From: Piezodorus guildinii
Taxonomy: Eukaryota; Arthropoda; Insecta; Hemiptera; Pentatomidae
NCBI GenBank assembly: GCA_023052935.1
Contig: CM041292.1
Location: forward strand, 118,044,936-118,108,935
Direction: 5' to 3'
Length of the DNA stretch: 64,000 nt
The position numbers and the translations under genes were made by a program. Below, piece after piece: positions 11,801-27,800 of this stretch. The notes under the pieces were generated by a model. The model was not told where the DNA came from, ran no database searches, and saw nothing but the letters and a program-made list of their open reading frames with translations. The first letter of the stretch is position 1, and each line of letters starts with the position of its first letter.

Positions 11801-14800
11801 TATATTGCTTATACACTTTTAAATTACAAACAAGATGTAACAGGTAACTTATGATCATTTCTTGTGAATTCTAACATATCATTTTATATTCACAAAAACA
11901 TAACCATCAATATCAGTAAGATTCCACTTGATCATAAGTTCATGTGACATGTCATAGCATAGTTTGGACTGGTCCTGCCAACTAATTCCACCTCTAGATG
12001 CTATTTATTTCATTATATGGTCATTTCTTTCTTATGACTTCAATGATAATATTTTCTAATGAATTGAATAAATAATTATGCCCCCACCTATTACTAGTCA
12101 TAAAGAGATATATGAACCAATTGAGGCTGATCTACATAAATACAACTTTATGAGTAACAATAGATATTTGAAACATGAGGCTCTATATCATTACAATATA
12201 TGAGATAGGGAATGCTCATCATGAGTTAATTAGTGCCCTCGATGGAGCGAATTCTCATATTAAACATTCAAAGAATAGAAAGACATCATGAGATTATACA
12301 GGTGAACTGTACTATTAAGACTATAAAGACTAAACAACTAACAGTCTTAGTGTAGATAAGGCTAACTAAGGAACACTGTTGATTCTATAGTCTACCTAGA
12401 TAGTGACTCAATTTCATATTTATTTTGGCAAAAAGTAAAAACATTTTTATATAAATATTAAATTAGAATGATAAGATAATACAGAATGTTTAAAATAATT
12501 TATTTTTAAAAAGAACATTTTGAATAATTTATTTTCATATAAATTTTACAAAAAGTTTTATGGTTTCCGATGAACCGTTATCAATGTAATGCAGGAAATA
12601 CATATTTCCCTTTATTCTTTAAAGATACAATGTGATATTCTTAGAAAACACTTTTGCCAGCGTTATAAAGAGCATCTATAATATATATAAAAAGGACCCT
12701 GCATTATTTTATTATCATGTTTTCACTATTTATGTAGACTATGAAAATTGACTTTTACCATCTTCTTTTATTTTTTTTACAACAGTGTCGAAGGCAGAAA
12801 AATAGAAGCTACACAGATTGTCTCCTAGGTTAATGTAAGCAATATGGTTGTTGTAACAATTTGCATTAATTCACCATTCAATTTAAGAAAAGAGGTACCT
12901 GTGAGAATTCCATATCATACATACTTAATAATATTTAAAAATAAATTATTACAAATTGTTACAACATATTTGGGTCTAAGGTGAACACAACACTCAACTA
13001 TCAGTTTGTATCATTCTAATTTCTATCTAGGATATTCAAATATAATAATGACTTTGTACAGCGTAGAAAAAAATTTACAAAATATATCTTCCATAGTACA
13101 TTTTTTTTGTATGAAGTGAAAATTAACAAAACAGAAGAAAAATAATTCATCTATTGGGTAGTACACTTAACAGTCAAAGTTTAGTTTAATATAAATAAAT
13201 TATCGTCTATAAACTGACTCTTAATGATAATATATTTTTTTTTTTAACAAAACAGTTTTAGTCCCATATTTTTAGAGAAAATTTTAGTAAAACGTATAAC
13301 TGAATTAAAATCTTACTACTGAACTAAATTCATTTCATAAAAAATCCATTTGACAATATACATTTAAGCAGTAATCAAAACTATTTATTTACCATTAAAT
13401 ATGTCCCAAATGCTTTTGAACATCACCAATCAGTTTATTATAATCCTGTACCAAACTAAGAGAAATTCTGAGTGGACAATATATTCAATTTTTGGCAATT
13501 ATAAAGGATTTATAATGAAAAATTAACACTTATTAGAAACTAATAATTTTATCATGAATATGATAATTTTCTTTTGTTAAAATTTGTTTATATTTATTTT
13601 TGTAAGCAAATTTCCTTTTTTTTTTTCTCTTTTTTTTTTTTTTATAATCACATGAATAAACCTTTTAATGGAACAGATATCAGTTCACAAAAGGTAGTGA
13701 ATGGGTACAATATCCATCATTACCCTTAATATCAAACTTCATTTCCAACACTTAATTTAGTGTAAACATATTATTTTAAAATAAATTACAACTTTACAAC
13801 GAGAGAAAAACTGTGAAATTAATATGTGAGATGATCAAAATAATAAAAAATGAAGTGTAATTTAAAATTAAAAAAGGAAGAGAAAATAGAAATAGCTTTC
13901 AAGCTTTTTATTCTTGGTTTCTGTTTTGTACCCAGACAATTTTACAATTTTCATGTTACAAAAATACTGCCCAACATTATTTATTTACTTAATTTAATAT
14001 TTGTTTTTCAATTTATTCCTGTATGCACCTAGGTCTACCGGCTGAATATAAAATTGATCAATTATGTATTACATAAGAACATGTAAAAATAAATTGGAAG
14101 CTATTAATTTTACATTAAACATATAACATTATTACTTATATAATATATCTTTAATCCTCATGATTTTGTTGTTTATTATAATTTTATTGTTGAAGATTTT
14201 TTTTTTTTTTTAGTTTATTAAAAGATAAATTGGAATGCAGTGGTCGATAGTAAGGTGAACTTGAACCCTGTTTTATTTCCTAATTAATGAATGATACCCA
14301 CCCATCAGCATTATCATGGTACTGGTCGCTAAAACTAATATATTCATAAAGGGTCCGTGAAGGATTTATCATATATGAATAATCTAAATCAAATATGATT
14401 CATGATAACGTTTGTTAATATTTAAAGTTGAAATTAAGAATAAATCTAAGAAAAACAAAATATAATAATGTCTCAACTGAAGGATTCTAAAACATGGTTT
14501 ATTATTCCCCATCACTTATAATTCAAATTCAACTCACATCCTTTTCTTCACAAGACAAAACACTAGTCAAAAAATACATCTACATACATCTCTTTTGAGA
14601 CCAGCTCAGAAATAACATACAATATACAAATATTTCAATTTTCTTCCTAAAAATAGTGCTAAAACTAGTATTTTAATTTTTACAAAGGAAAAATAATTTG
14701 TTACATAGACTGGAAAAAAACACATCAAATGAAACATTTTAAATACTGATATATACTCACAATTTAATTGACAGAGTTTGCTTTTTACTTTATAGAATTA

Positions 14801-15825
14801 CAAGCAAGATTAAGATATTAAAGAATTTACTTATATTTTTTTATTTTATAAAAATAATTTTCAAAAATTTCAGAAAGGTCAATGATAATGCAATGATAAA
14901 TTCTTCATACACTTACGATCTGACTTAGTTTTAACTCAACTTCGAATATAATAATAATAAATCAATACAGCTTTTCATAATGAAGCAAGAAAGAAGCTTA
15001 TCAAACAATTAATTGAATTGTCTTCTTCTTCTTTTTTTTTTTTTTTTTGGTTAATTTAATGAAATACAATATACAAATTGAATTATACATGATTTCCTAG
15101 TTTTGTAACTGCAACATTACTTTGATTTTTGCTCAGAAGCTCAATAAATATTCAACTATGGCAGATGACTACACCCAATGAAACAAATAATAAAATTTAG
15201 GCCGCAGTTTAATAGCAAAATAAATTTAATAAAAAATAAATAATTGGTAAAATAAGGATAGAAAAAATGAGGAATTACAATGTTTACAAACTTTCTTGGA
15301 TATTTTTGGTAGGTTTTTTCACATTAATCCTTCCACATCAATTTATATCCATAAGATCGATAAATTATTTTACAACTATGTATAAATGTATTAACTAAGG
15401 TGACACTTACAACAGTGACTTTTTTCCTAACAGACATGGTCAGAGCCAACTGTTAGATTTTTTAACAGATTACAGGAAATTAAATCAAAGGCCTTTGTAC
15501 ATTTGAGCCTAAAACTGTTTAATTCCTTATCAGTATTAGGAAGAAAACATTTCCATTACAGAGACTTCTTACATTTCTATTAATATGTTTTTATTTTTTA
15601 TCATTTTTCGAAAATTTTAATATTATGATTTTTTTTTTTTTTTTTTTTTAATCCACAGATTACCTTAGGCCAGCACTTTCTCTTTTAAATCTCCTCATCC
15701 TTAGAAGGTTGTAAGTGGTGGTGAAGAACTGATTCAAGCTAAAATATGTTACTGTCTGTGGAGAAAATGAATGAAAGAAATCCCTGCTGGATTCACTATA
15801 CAGTTTTGTTAATGGACCACCAACA
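8876..15825. other. AT-rich stretch containing the channel 3' UTR; no other gene seen
   Basis: The part just below 15826 must include the 3' UTR of the calcium channel gene on the minus strand. TTTATT on the plus strand (AATAAA on the minus strand) near 15591 is one of many candidate poly(A) signals, so the transcript end cannot be fixed from sequence. The rest has many poly(T) and poly(A) runs, including 15627-15649, and short chance reading frames with no family resemblance. Confidence 0.5.
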
Positions 15826-15999
15826 CTACGATACACTTTGGTTATGAACGATGACTTGGTCTATAGAAATTTCTGCTTCCCGTTCATAGGGATTTCCAGA
15901 TGAAGGTTGTGATTCCTGAGAATGTTTTTCATCGCCAATCCCAGAATCCATTCTTGTATCACACAGTCGTATTCTTACTCGTTGTCCACCAGGACTAAC
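15826..15999 (-). CDS. Ca-alpha1T: Cav3 last coding exon: C-terminus with stop codon
   Basis: The acceptor is AATGCAG. It has 57 codons then TAG at 15826-15828. Sequence such as [20 protein letters not shown] is hydrophilic, and the protein ends HNQSVS. The 3' UTR follows toward lower coordinates. Confidence 0.9.
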   Translation of the reverse strand, partial: VSPGGQRVRIRLCDTRMDSGIGDEKHSQESQPSSGNPYEREAEISIDQVIVHNQSVS

Positions 16000-16580
16000 C
16001 TGCATTAAAATTAAGATTATTATAATCAAAGGGTATAAGATTGCTAAGATTATAGGGTGCGAAAAGCTTCAAATTATATAGTGGTCTTTCAGTAATAATA
16101 CAAATGTTTAGGATATATACACGCCATTTGAAGTGTTCTGTTCTTATGCATATCATGTATTTAGGAATCCAAAGGTTATGTAGAGGCAAACAAAATCTAA
16201 TTAAAAAAAAACTAATTTTAATTATTTGTGCTAGTTTGTAATAAAATAATAATTAATATATCCTATAGTATTTTAAAATAAATAACATAGTGTATTTGGA
16301 ACTAATAAGGAGCAGTATTTTTGTAGTTAGGAGTGGTTAGATAGTTAAGGAGCATGTAATGAAAGAGCCTGTAGGGTGAGGTTACCACTTGGATAAGTGA
16401 CCACCTGGGTGATCATTCCACCAGGCACCATCCCTGTATTAGGGGCTCTTCAGTGTAATGGAGGCAATGTGAAGCAATCTGCAATCTGTGCTCCCGCGAG
16501 TCAACAGTAAACAGATGCCATTAAGAAGACCATGGCATACAACCAAAGCGCTTCAGAATCTAAAGTGCCAGCAGAAAAAC

Positions 16581-16611
<31 letters not shown>

Positions 16612-19600
16612 ATTATATACAATATCTTTTTTGGAACGTCATTGTAATACCTATAGCTCCTTTTGATAATTTGGTGCTAAGTGGAAAGCAAATGATGTTT
16701 ACATTCAACTGGTAAAAATTATACTAAGAATTTTCAACCAGAATGAAAACATCTACGTGAAGGATCCTTCGCAGATCTGTTGGGTAGAACTAACAACCAA
16801 CATGGCTAATGGACAATTGTGAAATCTCAATAAAACTATTATATCTTGGTATGTAAAACAAGTAGATTGGATGGGCTCAAATTAAATAGATGGTAAATGT
16901 CTAAATAGAAATGAGATATGTTAATGACCAGCATCCTAGATATAGGATGATTATCATATTTTGGTCTTTGATTTGTTTCTCATTAATTTATTAGCTTTAT
17001 TTTCTAGATCATGAACTTCTCAAGAATTGGACAAAAAAACAGAACTTCTCTTGAATGTGACTGAAAAAATTAATATGAACGTCTAATACATTACTAAAGA
17101 TTATCATAGTGCCTTAAACTCATGTTGTTTATTTAATTAAATAAACTATTTACAACAAGCAACATATACGTACAATCTTCTTTATAATTCAAATTATACT
17201 TAAGGATTTCATGCATGACAAAGTTTCTCAATGATTAATCAGGAAGTTTTGGAGAAATAACTCTTTAGCTGGAATGAGCTAAAAAATAAAATCTGATAAT
17301 AGAAAAAGGCTCTATATATATATACAATTTGAAGAAAAAAAATATGGATGAGATTTACCAACCTGTAACTTTTCTTGCCTAGTATCTATAAGTTCTATTT
17401 CTTGTTGAGTAGATTGAGTTGTCTCAGAATAAGGAGGAGGAACTAAGATAACTCCAGGAGATTCTGGAGAAATACCTGCATCAGACTCTGAAATCAATCT
17501 TGAATGACTAGGGATTTCGACTGGGCTTTCATCATCATCAATGCATTCTTGTTTAGTTACTCTCAGCTGAAATAGAATCTAAAAATTAATGCATAGACAC
17601 AAACAATTAATTTTGTAATTTTTCAACATCAGCTAAATTTATGTAAATATTAAATTATCATGATAAACGATGAGAAAGACTGCAATGATATAAATTACAA
17701 TTTTAGAATCATTGGGATAGTAAAGTATTATTAATTACTCTTTCTCTGTCATGGTGAGTAGTATACACTGAAGTGTAGCCAACAGCTGGGTAGGCTGGTG
17801 GAATTACTGGAGGAATTAGTGGCCCTTGTAATGTCTGTCTCCTTTGAGAGTTCTTTGCCAGAGCATTTTCTCTGACATCTCTCCAGGAATTGGAGGAACC
17901 CCTTCTTTTAGAATCTAAATTCAGATGTCACATAAATATTAATCATTATACAACAAATATAAACTATATTTAAATGTATTTGAAATGAGTGCATGTGTTT
18001 AGAGCTAAATTTTAGGAGACATAAAAAATAATAAGATTTTAATTAATTTTATGATGAAATATTCCCAGCTCATGATATGTTTAAGAAATCTTTGAAATTT
18101 GATTATTTTAATTGTAAGGTAAACTTACTGTTAGGGGATGAAGAAAGTGGACTGTCTCCAGAGAAAGTGAAATTGGCTGGAAGTGAGAGGACCTTGGCCA
18201 AGGGTCTATGAATTGCATCCTGTTCGATGGCCATTTGAAGGCAAATATCATCTTCATCTTCTTCCATTTGTTGTGCTAACTCCCGTTCCAGTTCATCATC
18301 CATATCCATTTCATCTTCCAGCTGTAAAATATTTCAGAGTTAGATTCGATTGATAATTTACTTATTACTTATAATTATTGTATTACTTTAAATATAGGTG
18401 AAAATGTCCTTTACTAAAAATAATAACAAAAATAATGCATATATATAGAAAAACTAACTCCAATGTTTCATTCACTTATAAACCTAAAGTAGTGTATTCC
18501 TTATTGTTGACCACTATCTGAGTACTATTATGGGGGATGAAAGATCAAGAAAGTATTAAATTCCCACTTTTTATGGTAGCCCTGTCTGTATGGCAATCTT
18601 ACCTCTTACATACATACAGAAGAATGGTCTTGTTTGTCATCCTTGTGTAACAGCATAGCAATATCTGCTTATCATGGTCTGAATCCAAAAACCAACATCA
18701 GTTGTGGGATTACATTTTTGTTATATCTAGCTTAACAATGATGAGAGAAATGAGAAAAGAAAATCTAAAGATCAAATTGAAATCTAATCACAATAGTTGT
18801 TTATGAATATATGTTAAGTAAACTATACTCTCAGTCAAGTAAAAATTAAAATTTATTTATGCAGAAGAAAGTTGTTAATGATGAATAATGATCATGATAA
18901 ATATTTTCTTGATGTAATTTAATAGTAAGCATGAATTAATAAAACAATGATGATTCAGTTTTCCTCTTCTGAGCACTACAATCCTTGAAGGGTATCAGCT
19001 TCTCGGCAGCAACGCCCGCCATGATCCTCTACCCTGTGCTACAGCCATTCAGTTTCGCATTTTCATGTACTATGATGCCCCATATTGGTGGCGAATATTG
19101 GCCACACAATCTGCCCAGCACAGCCTTAGCCTTCCACCGATGACCAGCCCAGCCAGATTCTCAGAGCCAGATCATTTCTGGTGATATGTTCTGTCCATTG
19201 GAACCTTTCAAGGTAAATGAAGCAGGAGATACAATGTTCACAATATAAATAATATGGCTCTATATTGCTTTTATGCCTTCATTCATTATTCTCATGGACA
19301 TCCCCATAAATTTAGACCAACACTTTCCTCTTGAATATAAGAAGGAGTTGGTATTGTGGATATTGTCCAAGTATCTGAGCAGTAGCATAATAATGGATGA
19401 AATAGCAATTATTGGCAGCCAAAATTCTCCTTTTAATCTTAGCTGCCGTCTCATTGTTGTAATTTAGCATGGAACCCGAGTATACCAATTGTGAGATGTT
19501 CAAACTCATATTGTTCAAAAGAAACTTTGGTACCGAGTGCTCTTTGAGCCTCTTCCAAAATCATGTACTTGGTCTTAGAATTATTCAAATTATTGCCACT

Positions 19601-19687
19601 TTGCAATGGTTCCAAACAAACGATTTTCACAGACCTCTTCAGCCAATCATTAAAATGGTAAGAACCCCAAATATATAGTATAATATA

Positions 19688-19718
<31 letters not shown>

Positions 19719-21853
19719 TATATTATATTTGTTTTTGTCTATAAACACAAAGGTACTTGATAGAGCTCATTTGAATGAAAATTCAGCTCTTTCCAAAGTC
19801 ACAAAGTCCATATTTAATTTCATTCCAAAGCATACTTAAATCTGTACTTTCATAATGCCCGAGCTGCTGAAACTTATAACTCTTCACTATGCCCTTCCTT
19901 TCATGGGACATTTAACAGAACACTACTGACACTTCTTTATTTCTTTACTACTTTTAGTTTTCAATCTGTAGTCCCAGTGAGCAGGATGAGAGGTAGATCT
20001 GTTTTTCTTCTGTCCATAACACTTTTCCTGAGACAGTAGACGTCTCACATCATTTAGGCATCCCTCGAGTTCTTTTCTGACCTTGTCAATATCGTGGTCG
20101 ATATCGAGGTCATATATAATAAACTTCTAAGATTTTGGTCCTCGAGATGTCGATTATGAGTGATAAGGGCTGTTTCTTCTTTTAGGTATTTGATGATTCC
20201 GCTGTGGGAATCAAGAGTGGCTGGGAAGATCTTTGCCTTTCTCTGTTTTCTGTATTTTGAATTCTTCAAATCCAGCCATTTTTAATTGGCTCACTGCATC
20301 CACACTCTTCGTAGCCCCACTGATTACTATGGTTGGTGATTTCTTTACTTTCTCTTTACTGCCACTGGTAACCTCACTAGGTATAGAGAAATGGTTCATG
20401 ATGGTTACGGAGAAATTAATCACACTTTCTTCAGAGATTCCCATCTGTCATCTAGATGGCTGCCTTCTTCTCTAAGTTGTTTGCCACCAGTTTTACCTGA
20501 CGATGTGGTAGGGTCGAGAATCAGTTCATCAGCCATAGTAAGTAGCTAGACTTGTCAGTGTTACGCTGCTCATTGACCCCTATAGCTTAACAAGGCTTAT
20601 TAAAAGTTATTGCTAAGTAATAAGTTTCGGTGGTATCTCATCACACACAAAAAAGATTATTTTCACAAGTAGCAATATTAAGCTCTTCCCTAAAACTTCT
20701 TATTTCAGTATTCATTCCAATGGGCATTGAAGCAATGATATCCCTTTTTAATTGCTACATTTGAACATATCTCTCTTTTTATGTATAGTTCAGATCACAG
20801 TTATTAACTTATTGTGTGTACATGTTTCCAGCTCCATCGGTTCCTTTTTAAACAGTTTAAACACAGAGAGTGTGTCAAAATGGCAGAAGATTTTCATGCA
20901 GAATTCATTAACCAACTGAAAGCTTCAACAACACCATCATTAGGTGGTTCTAATTTGCCTCCATAAAGCTACTGTTCTTGAGAATTGTCATCACTCTCTT
21001 CTCTTCCATTTACCAAGGCTTCAAAATACTTCCTCCATTATTCAATCCAGTTTTTATACAAATATAGACAGTGCTTGGAAAAATTACTTATATTTTCAAC
21101 GCCTTAACCTCCTCCCCCATAACAAGTACCCACATAGCTACCACGCAAACAAAAATTCTGCATATGTCCATGTCACATATGGATTTGCTGAGAAGGAGTT
21201 AGACATAGAAATAATCTACAGAGAAATTGACATTGCTAAAAAATTTGTATTTATTGACTTTAATATAGTATTATTTTTTAACCTGTTTGTGGGATTCCTC
21301 TAGATGTTTCATTAATACTGCCACCACCACGTTGACAAGTACAAATTGAGCCATTAATACAAATATAACAAAGAAGATGGGAGCGATGCCAGATACACAA
21401 CAATTCTTAACACAGTCTGGCTTTTCGTCACAGTCATCCCTCAGGGTGTCCTTCATGATCCCGTTCCAATTGTCACCAGTGGCGACCCGGAACAGGGTCA
21501 GGAATGCCATCCCAAAGTTTGAGAAGTGAGCGTGCTCCCCTAAGCCCTGGCACTGATGTTCCTCACTGCACTCTATAAAGAAAACATTTATTATTGGAAA
21601 ATAACTGTGTGTGATATTAAAGCAAGTATTATTGCTTTCAACAAGAAATATTAAAAATCATGATATTGCCAAAGTGAGATGTAGTATATAATCCACTTTG
21701 TAGTTTGGGAAAGATTTGTTGTATTTTAATGTGTTGTTTCTTTGCAATGCTTCACTATTTAAGTATACAAATACTTAAATTAAACAATTTAATTAAGAAA
21801 TTAGCTATAACCAATTTCAATGATTCTTTTTGCATTTTGTAAAAATATATAGA

Positions 21854-21889
<36 letters not shown>

Positions 21890-24800
21890 CATGATTTAGT
21901 GATTCTAAAACTCTTTAAATATTTTCCTCTATCTTAAAAAATAACTGAGTAATAGGCATATTTATGGGTAAAATTTCAATTTTTTGTTTTTATCTTTTTC
22001 ATGATTATTCGCGGTTTTTCGGTTAAAAAAAAACTAATAAATATTTTCTCTATCTTCAAAAATTACTGAGTTATTGAATTAAATCAAGTTTAACCACCCC
22101 CGTTTTTAAACTAACCAGCTAATAACGTCAGTTTTTTTTTTTTTTTTGGCAGAGGAGGAAAGAGGGAATTTAAAAAAAATGGTCCAGTAGCTTCAGAGAA
22201 ATGCTGGATAAAAGGGGACTGTATACTGCCTATGGTGGACAAACTTTGGATTTATTTTAAAATTCCTAATTTGGGTTCTACCTCTCTTAAGACATAAGCC
22301 CTTAAATTTTAAGAGGGTGAGGGGAGGGGTATTTTTTTTTTTTTTTTTTGGTTGATTACAAAGGTTAATTTAAAAAAATAATAAACCAAAATAACTCTTT
22401 TATGCAATCATAATTAAAACTTAATAATATTCATAATGTTTATACCTAATCGTCCAAATAGTTCCACTCCTAATGCTGCAAAAATAAAAAACAGCAAGAA
22501 GAAGAGAAGTCCTAAATTTCCGACTTGTGGAAGGGCTTGCATCACTGTATCAAGAAGAGCTCTGATCCCTTTTGCCATCTTTAAGAGTTTTAGAACTAAA
22601 ATATATTTAAAAAAGAATAAATGAGCTCACATTAGTTCTTAAATACATATCTGATATTTTAAAAATATTGTTGTTATACCTCTTGCTATACGCATAACTC
22701 TCATAACTCTAATTATAGTTGGATTTATTGGTATTATGTTTGATTCCATTTCTTCTAAGATGATTCCAACAATTGATAGAACTACTATTAGTACGTCTAA
22801 CTGATTCCATCTGAAAGAAGAAGTGTTCATTGAGTAAGAAATAGATCTAACACTATTTAAGGAGTTCTAATCATCTAATTACATACAATGGAAACACGAT
22901 ACTATGAATGTTCAAGAACTAATAGAAATACAGAAAATTCTAAACTAAAAAGACTTTCTTTATCTAATGATTTTTTTTCAAATCCTTTCTTTTCTTTCTT
23001 TATCATTATTCCCAAAAATTATCATTCCTAGTAAACCTTAGAGAATTCTAAACTATTTCAGTGACAAGATGAACCACACCAATAAAGGTTTTAGAACTTC
23101 TACTTTAACACTGGTTAGTCTATGACAGGTGTTAAACAATCATGGCATATAATCATGATAGTGGAAAATGGCAAGTCAAGGGATAGGAAATCCCTAAGTC
23201 CATTCAAAAATAGTGAAAGTGGTTTAAGAGGAGCTATTGGTTTTGTAATACTGTATCATTCATTCCCAATAAAACATCAGACTTAGGAGTCAGCTGTTTT
23301 TAACCTCCAGTCAGTAGATTAGTTATATGCTCTAAGAAACTTTAAAAAAATGATTTACTCTATTTTACAGAAATCTTAAAAAATATTTTACTAGTTCAAT
23401 GAATAGAGGAGTCTATACACAGAATTACGTCAATATTTTCATTGGGCAAATGTAATATAGTAGATTTAACACAAATGGACCTAATTGGTATTATGCTGAA
23501 TTGTTTTAACAAACTGTATTTTTTGCAAACCTCTAGGCAATATCCAAATTCATAACCTATTATTGATACTAGGGCCTATAAGCATTGGTAACTGCCCTAT
23601 ATTATGCAACAGATTATGGTTAGAGCTTATCACTAAGATATTGGGTTCTGAGCTCTCATACAAAAAAAATATCCTGCTTCATGTAATGGTAGTCCCTTTT
23701 AAGTTTCATTAAGAAAACCTGAAGCTGACATAGCGGGATAATAGGTATTGGTACATAAGGTTTTTCTGTTTGATTTTAATTAAACACGTAATTTTAATGC
23801 ATATAACTTACTTGTCTTTGAGGTAGAGTCTCAAACCTAACGCCACTAACTTCATTATAGACTCCAGGATAAACACAGCAGTAAAGAAGTAATTAAATAT
23901 TTTTAAAGCATAAGTCAGTTCCTAAAAACAAAAAATAAAATAATTGTTATTGTTGCTGATATTGGATCAATCAAATATAGATTAATGTATGTGTAAAAGC
24001 ACATATACACCAAAAATTAATAAGTTGATAAGATACACTTTATGTGTCTTATGTTACCTCTTATTTTTTAACTTTAAAAATAATGAGTAAAAGTAACTCT
24101 ATAAAGCTAAGAAGAAGAGAATTTATTTTGAAAGTATGCAATGCAAACTGTAATATTTGTAATAAATTGCAGTGTGTTACCTTAGGCATCATGTAAAATT
24201 CCATGGCCATTGTAATAACGTTTAAACCTATCACTGCCGCAATAGCCAGATCAAAATATTTTGAGGTTACAACATTATGAACAAGGAGGCGTGATCTAGA
24301 ATAATTTGTGTAGTATGGTGGTTGATGCATTCCTAAGAGAAAGAAAATAATATAAAATTAGATGGTTTTATTAAGATTGATCTAATTTTGCAAAATTGAA
24401 ATAAAAAAGTGATACATTTTTAATTATGATACATCAGCCGTTCAAGAAACAAATATTACCATTTAAAAAAAAAACTTAATTGTTTTACTACATTACAGCT
24501 ACGCATACTTTTTCTCTTTTTTTCCATCTGCCTTGCTCGTTTAGCCATTCTGCGAACTCTTTCTTCTTTTTCTTGTTCTTCTCTACATCGATGGAAATTT
24601 TCTACGACTACTCCAACAAACATGTTCAAGACAAAGAATCCAACAAGCAAGATGAAAGCTATGAAGTACAATAATCTCCACTCAGAGTAATTTTCAATAG
24701 GCTGAAATTCATAAATAAAAATAAAATAAAATAAATAAATGTCAGAAAAATCATTTGTATAAGATCTATACCTGCTGATCAACCCCAACAGCATCGAGTC

Positions 24801-27800
24801 CTGTATACATTATGTTCACCCAACCATCTCTCGACGAGAGGACAAAAAGAGACATTAACGCTTTTCCCAAATCATCAAAATTATATTTTCTATTAATCCA
24901 TTGATTTCCCCGTATGGCTAAGCAGTCTGTTTTATTTTTAACATTTTTAATATTTGGGCCTTCGCAGTAAAAAAATGAGCCTTTGAACATCTATAAAGAA
25001 TAAGAATTTACAAAGAGAACTTTAAAATTACTTAAGTACAACTTTTTATATATAAAGATAATTGATGTACAATTATTACACCTATAATTACCTTTCCTCT
25101 GACCTCAATTGTATTTGATTTGTACATATTAATGGGAAAGAAAAAAATATAATTTTTTTACTGTAAAAGTTTATGTAATAATGGGGTACAATATTTACAA
25201 AAAAAAATGTTCGTTATAATTCATATCAATCAAAGTCATAAATAAAATTAAAAAAAAAATTATAGTGATTTTATTTTATCTTATTTTGATCAAATTCAAG
25301 ATGTTTTCGTCTAAGTCATATACAATAAAAAAATCATATAGAACAAAACTATTGTTGTTTATGTTTATGACATTAGATTTTTTTACTTCAATTGCAAAAA
25401 CATAATGGAATTTTTAAATATAAGCAAATAGAGCTTTGTAAACTTATGGAGAATAAAAGTTGAATAAACTATTTATTGACAACAAGACAAGCCAGTAGAT
25501 GAAAAGCACTGACTTTAAAAGGAAATATGTAACATATTTGTTCAACTCAAAATAGAATTCCATATTAAATGATATTAAACCAATGGAAATATTTAATAGA
25601 TTTGTGCAGTTTAGGATAATAAAAAATACATAAATATAACTTATGATGGTTACCTGAACTCCAAGTATTCCAAATATGATAAAAAATGTGCAACAAATAA
25701 GAACGATATTTCCGATAGGTTTTAATGACGAAAGAAGAGTTTGAACGACTAATTTCAATCCTGGAGCTCTGTTTATTACTCTTAATGGACGTAATGATCT
25801 AAGTAACCTGAAAACCTATAAGCAATGACATTTATAGGTTAAAATACTTGGATTAAAAAAAAAAAAAAAATTACAATAATGAAAATTATTGTTACCCTTA
25901 GAATTCCAAATATTCTTGGACTACTTTCTGATATCAACGACATTAGTAAGTCTATTATAGAAATTATAACTAGTAAGCCATCCATTATATTCCAACCGGA
26001 AGTAAAATAGGCACCTTTTCCATAAAACATTCCAGTCGCCACAACCTAATAAATGAAATGTATTATTGATTTTAGGTCTTTTCACTTTTTGATTGTTTAA
26101 AATGACAAATCCATAAAATACTAATCCAAATTTGTCTCTATGTTTTAACATACCTTAACAAACATCTCTAAGCTAAAAACTGCTGTGAACACATAATTTG
26201 CAGTGGACAAAAACATTCTTTCTTTACTAGTGGGTGGAATGTTTGGCCTCTCCATAGCCAATGTGATACAATTAAGGGCTATGAAGAATAATACTACATT
26301 GTCGAACCATTTCTGTTCAACAAATTTTCTACAGACGTTTCTAAACCTGAATAAAATAATGATTATCAGCAAATCAAAATTACTCATTTTAACAGTAAAT
26401 ATTGCCTAATTATTTTTATTATAATTTACCTGTTGTCAGGTGAAAATATGTATAATGAATAATCTTCTCTTTCTTTGAGACAACCTTTTGGCTCAAGGAA
26501 AAAAAATACTTTTTCAATTACAGGTAATATAGGCTCTTCCTCTGGCTCGAGAGGAGGAGGTTCTTTTACCTTAGGTAGTGCTGTTGGAGCACACAATGCT
26601 CCAACATTCACACTTTTACAGTCTTCCACTCTTAATGGGATACTTAAACTTGAATTGTGTGTGGGCCCAACCTGCACAAAATTAATACAATATGATTCGA
26701 TAGAACATTAAAGAAATATGAATAGTAATTTAAACAAACACGGAAAATATGTTTAAAATTTCTCGTACTAATAAGTTAAGATAATTAATTTAACACATTA
26801 CTTTTAATAACTGTGGTTGGGCTACAGCTTGGGCAAGAAGCTGTTGATTGAGGTTACTAGTACAGACACTAGCTGCACCTAATGAATTTTGCCGAGCGAG
26901 GCCCTTATTCGCTGTCCAAGGAACCTGCGTGGTAAGCAATAACAAAATATTAACAATATGGATAAAAATTAACTTTCCTATTAAGTTATGAAAACTTTTC
27001 GAATCCATCTAACATTATCATGAAAGGAAGTATATTTTTAACACTTTAAACTTTTAATATATAATCTATTTAAATCATTTAACTTAAATTAACTAAATAT
27101 AAATAACATTTTATTCATTATTTGAAATATTTATGATCAGTGAAATCTAATTTTAATTTAGTATTTGCTTATTTTATAATATATAATTTATAATCTACTT
27201 ATTTTATAACAACTAATGCAGAGGTTTCAGAATTTACAATAGAGAACTTACATAATGTAAATCATATAAATTATTTATATATAAATCATTTATTAATAAA
27301 TTACTATGATATCATATATAAATAGTTGATGTCACGAATAAATACATAAGCTTGATATTAGGATGTCAGCACTAAAGGAGGTATAAATGACATTAATTTA
27401 ATTCATTTTTTCAAGTTTATTGTAAACATTTCAATATATTATGGATTATTTTTTGAGTCTAAAATCAATGTTTTTGGAATATTTTGTACAGATATTTGTA
27501 AGGAATCAAACAAATGACATTGTTATGCAAATTATTTAATTATTGTAATTTTAAACTAATTCATATAACAATCCTTAGTCAATATGTCTAACAAAAAAAA
27601 ATTAGTATATAAAAAGGTCAGATGAAGAAATCAAGAATACCTGTTGACTGAAAGACTGTTCAGTGCTGTTTCTAATTGAATTCTGTGCTGCTAGCCTATT
27701 ATTTTGAGAATTTCTTGTACTCTGTGTGTCGTTTCTGATTGTTTCAATATTTCCATTACAATGTGAATGCTCTCCACTGTGCCTAAGAAATAAGGAATTG

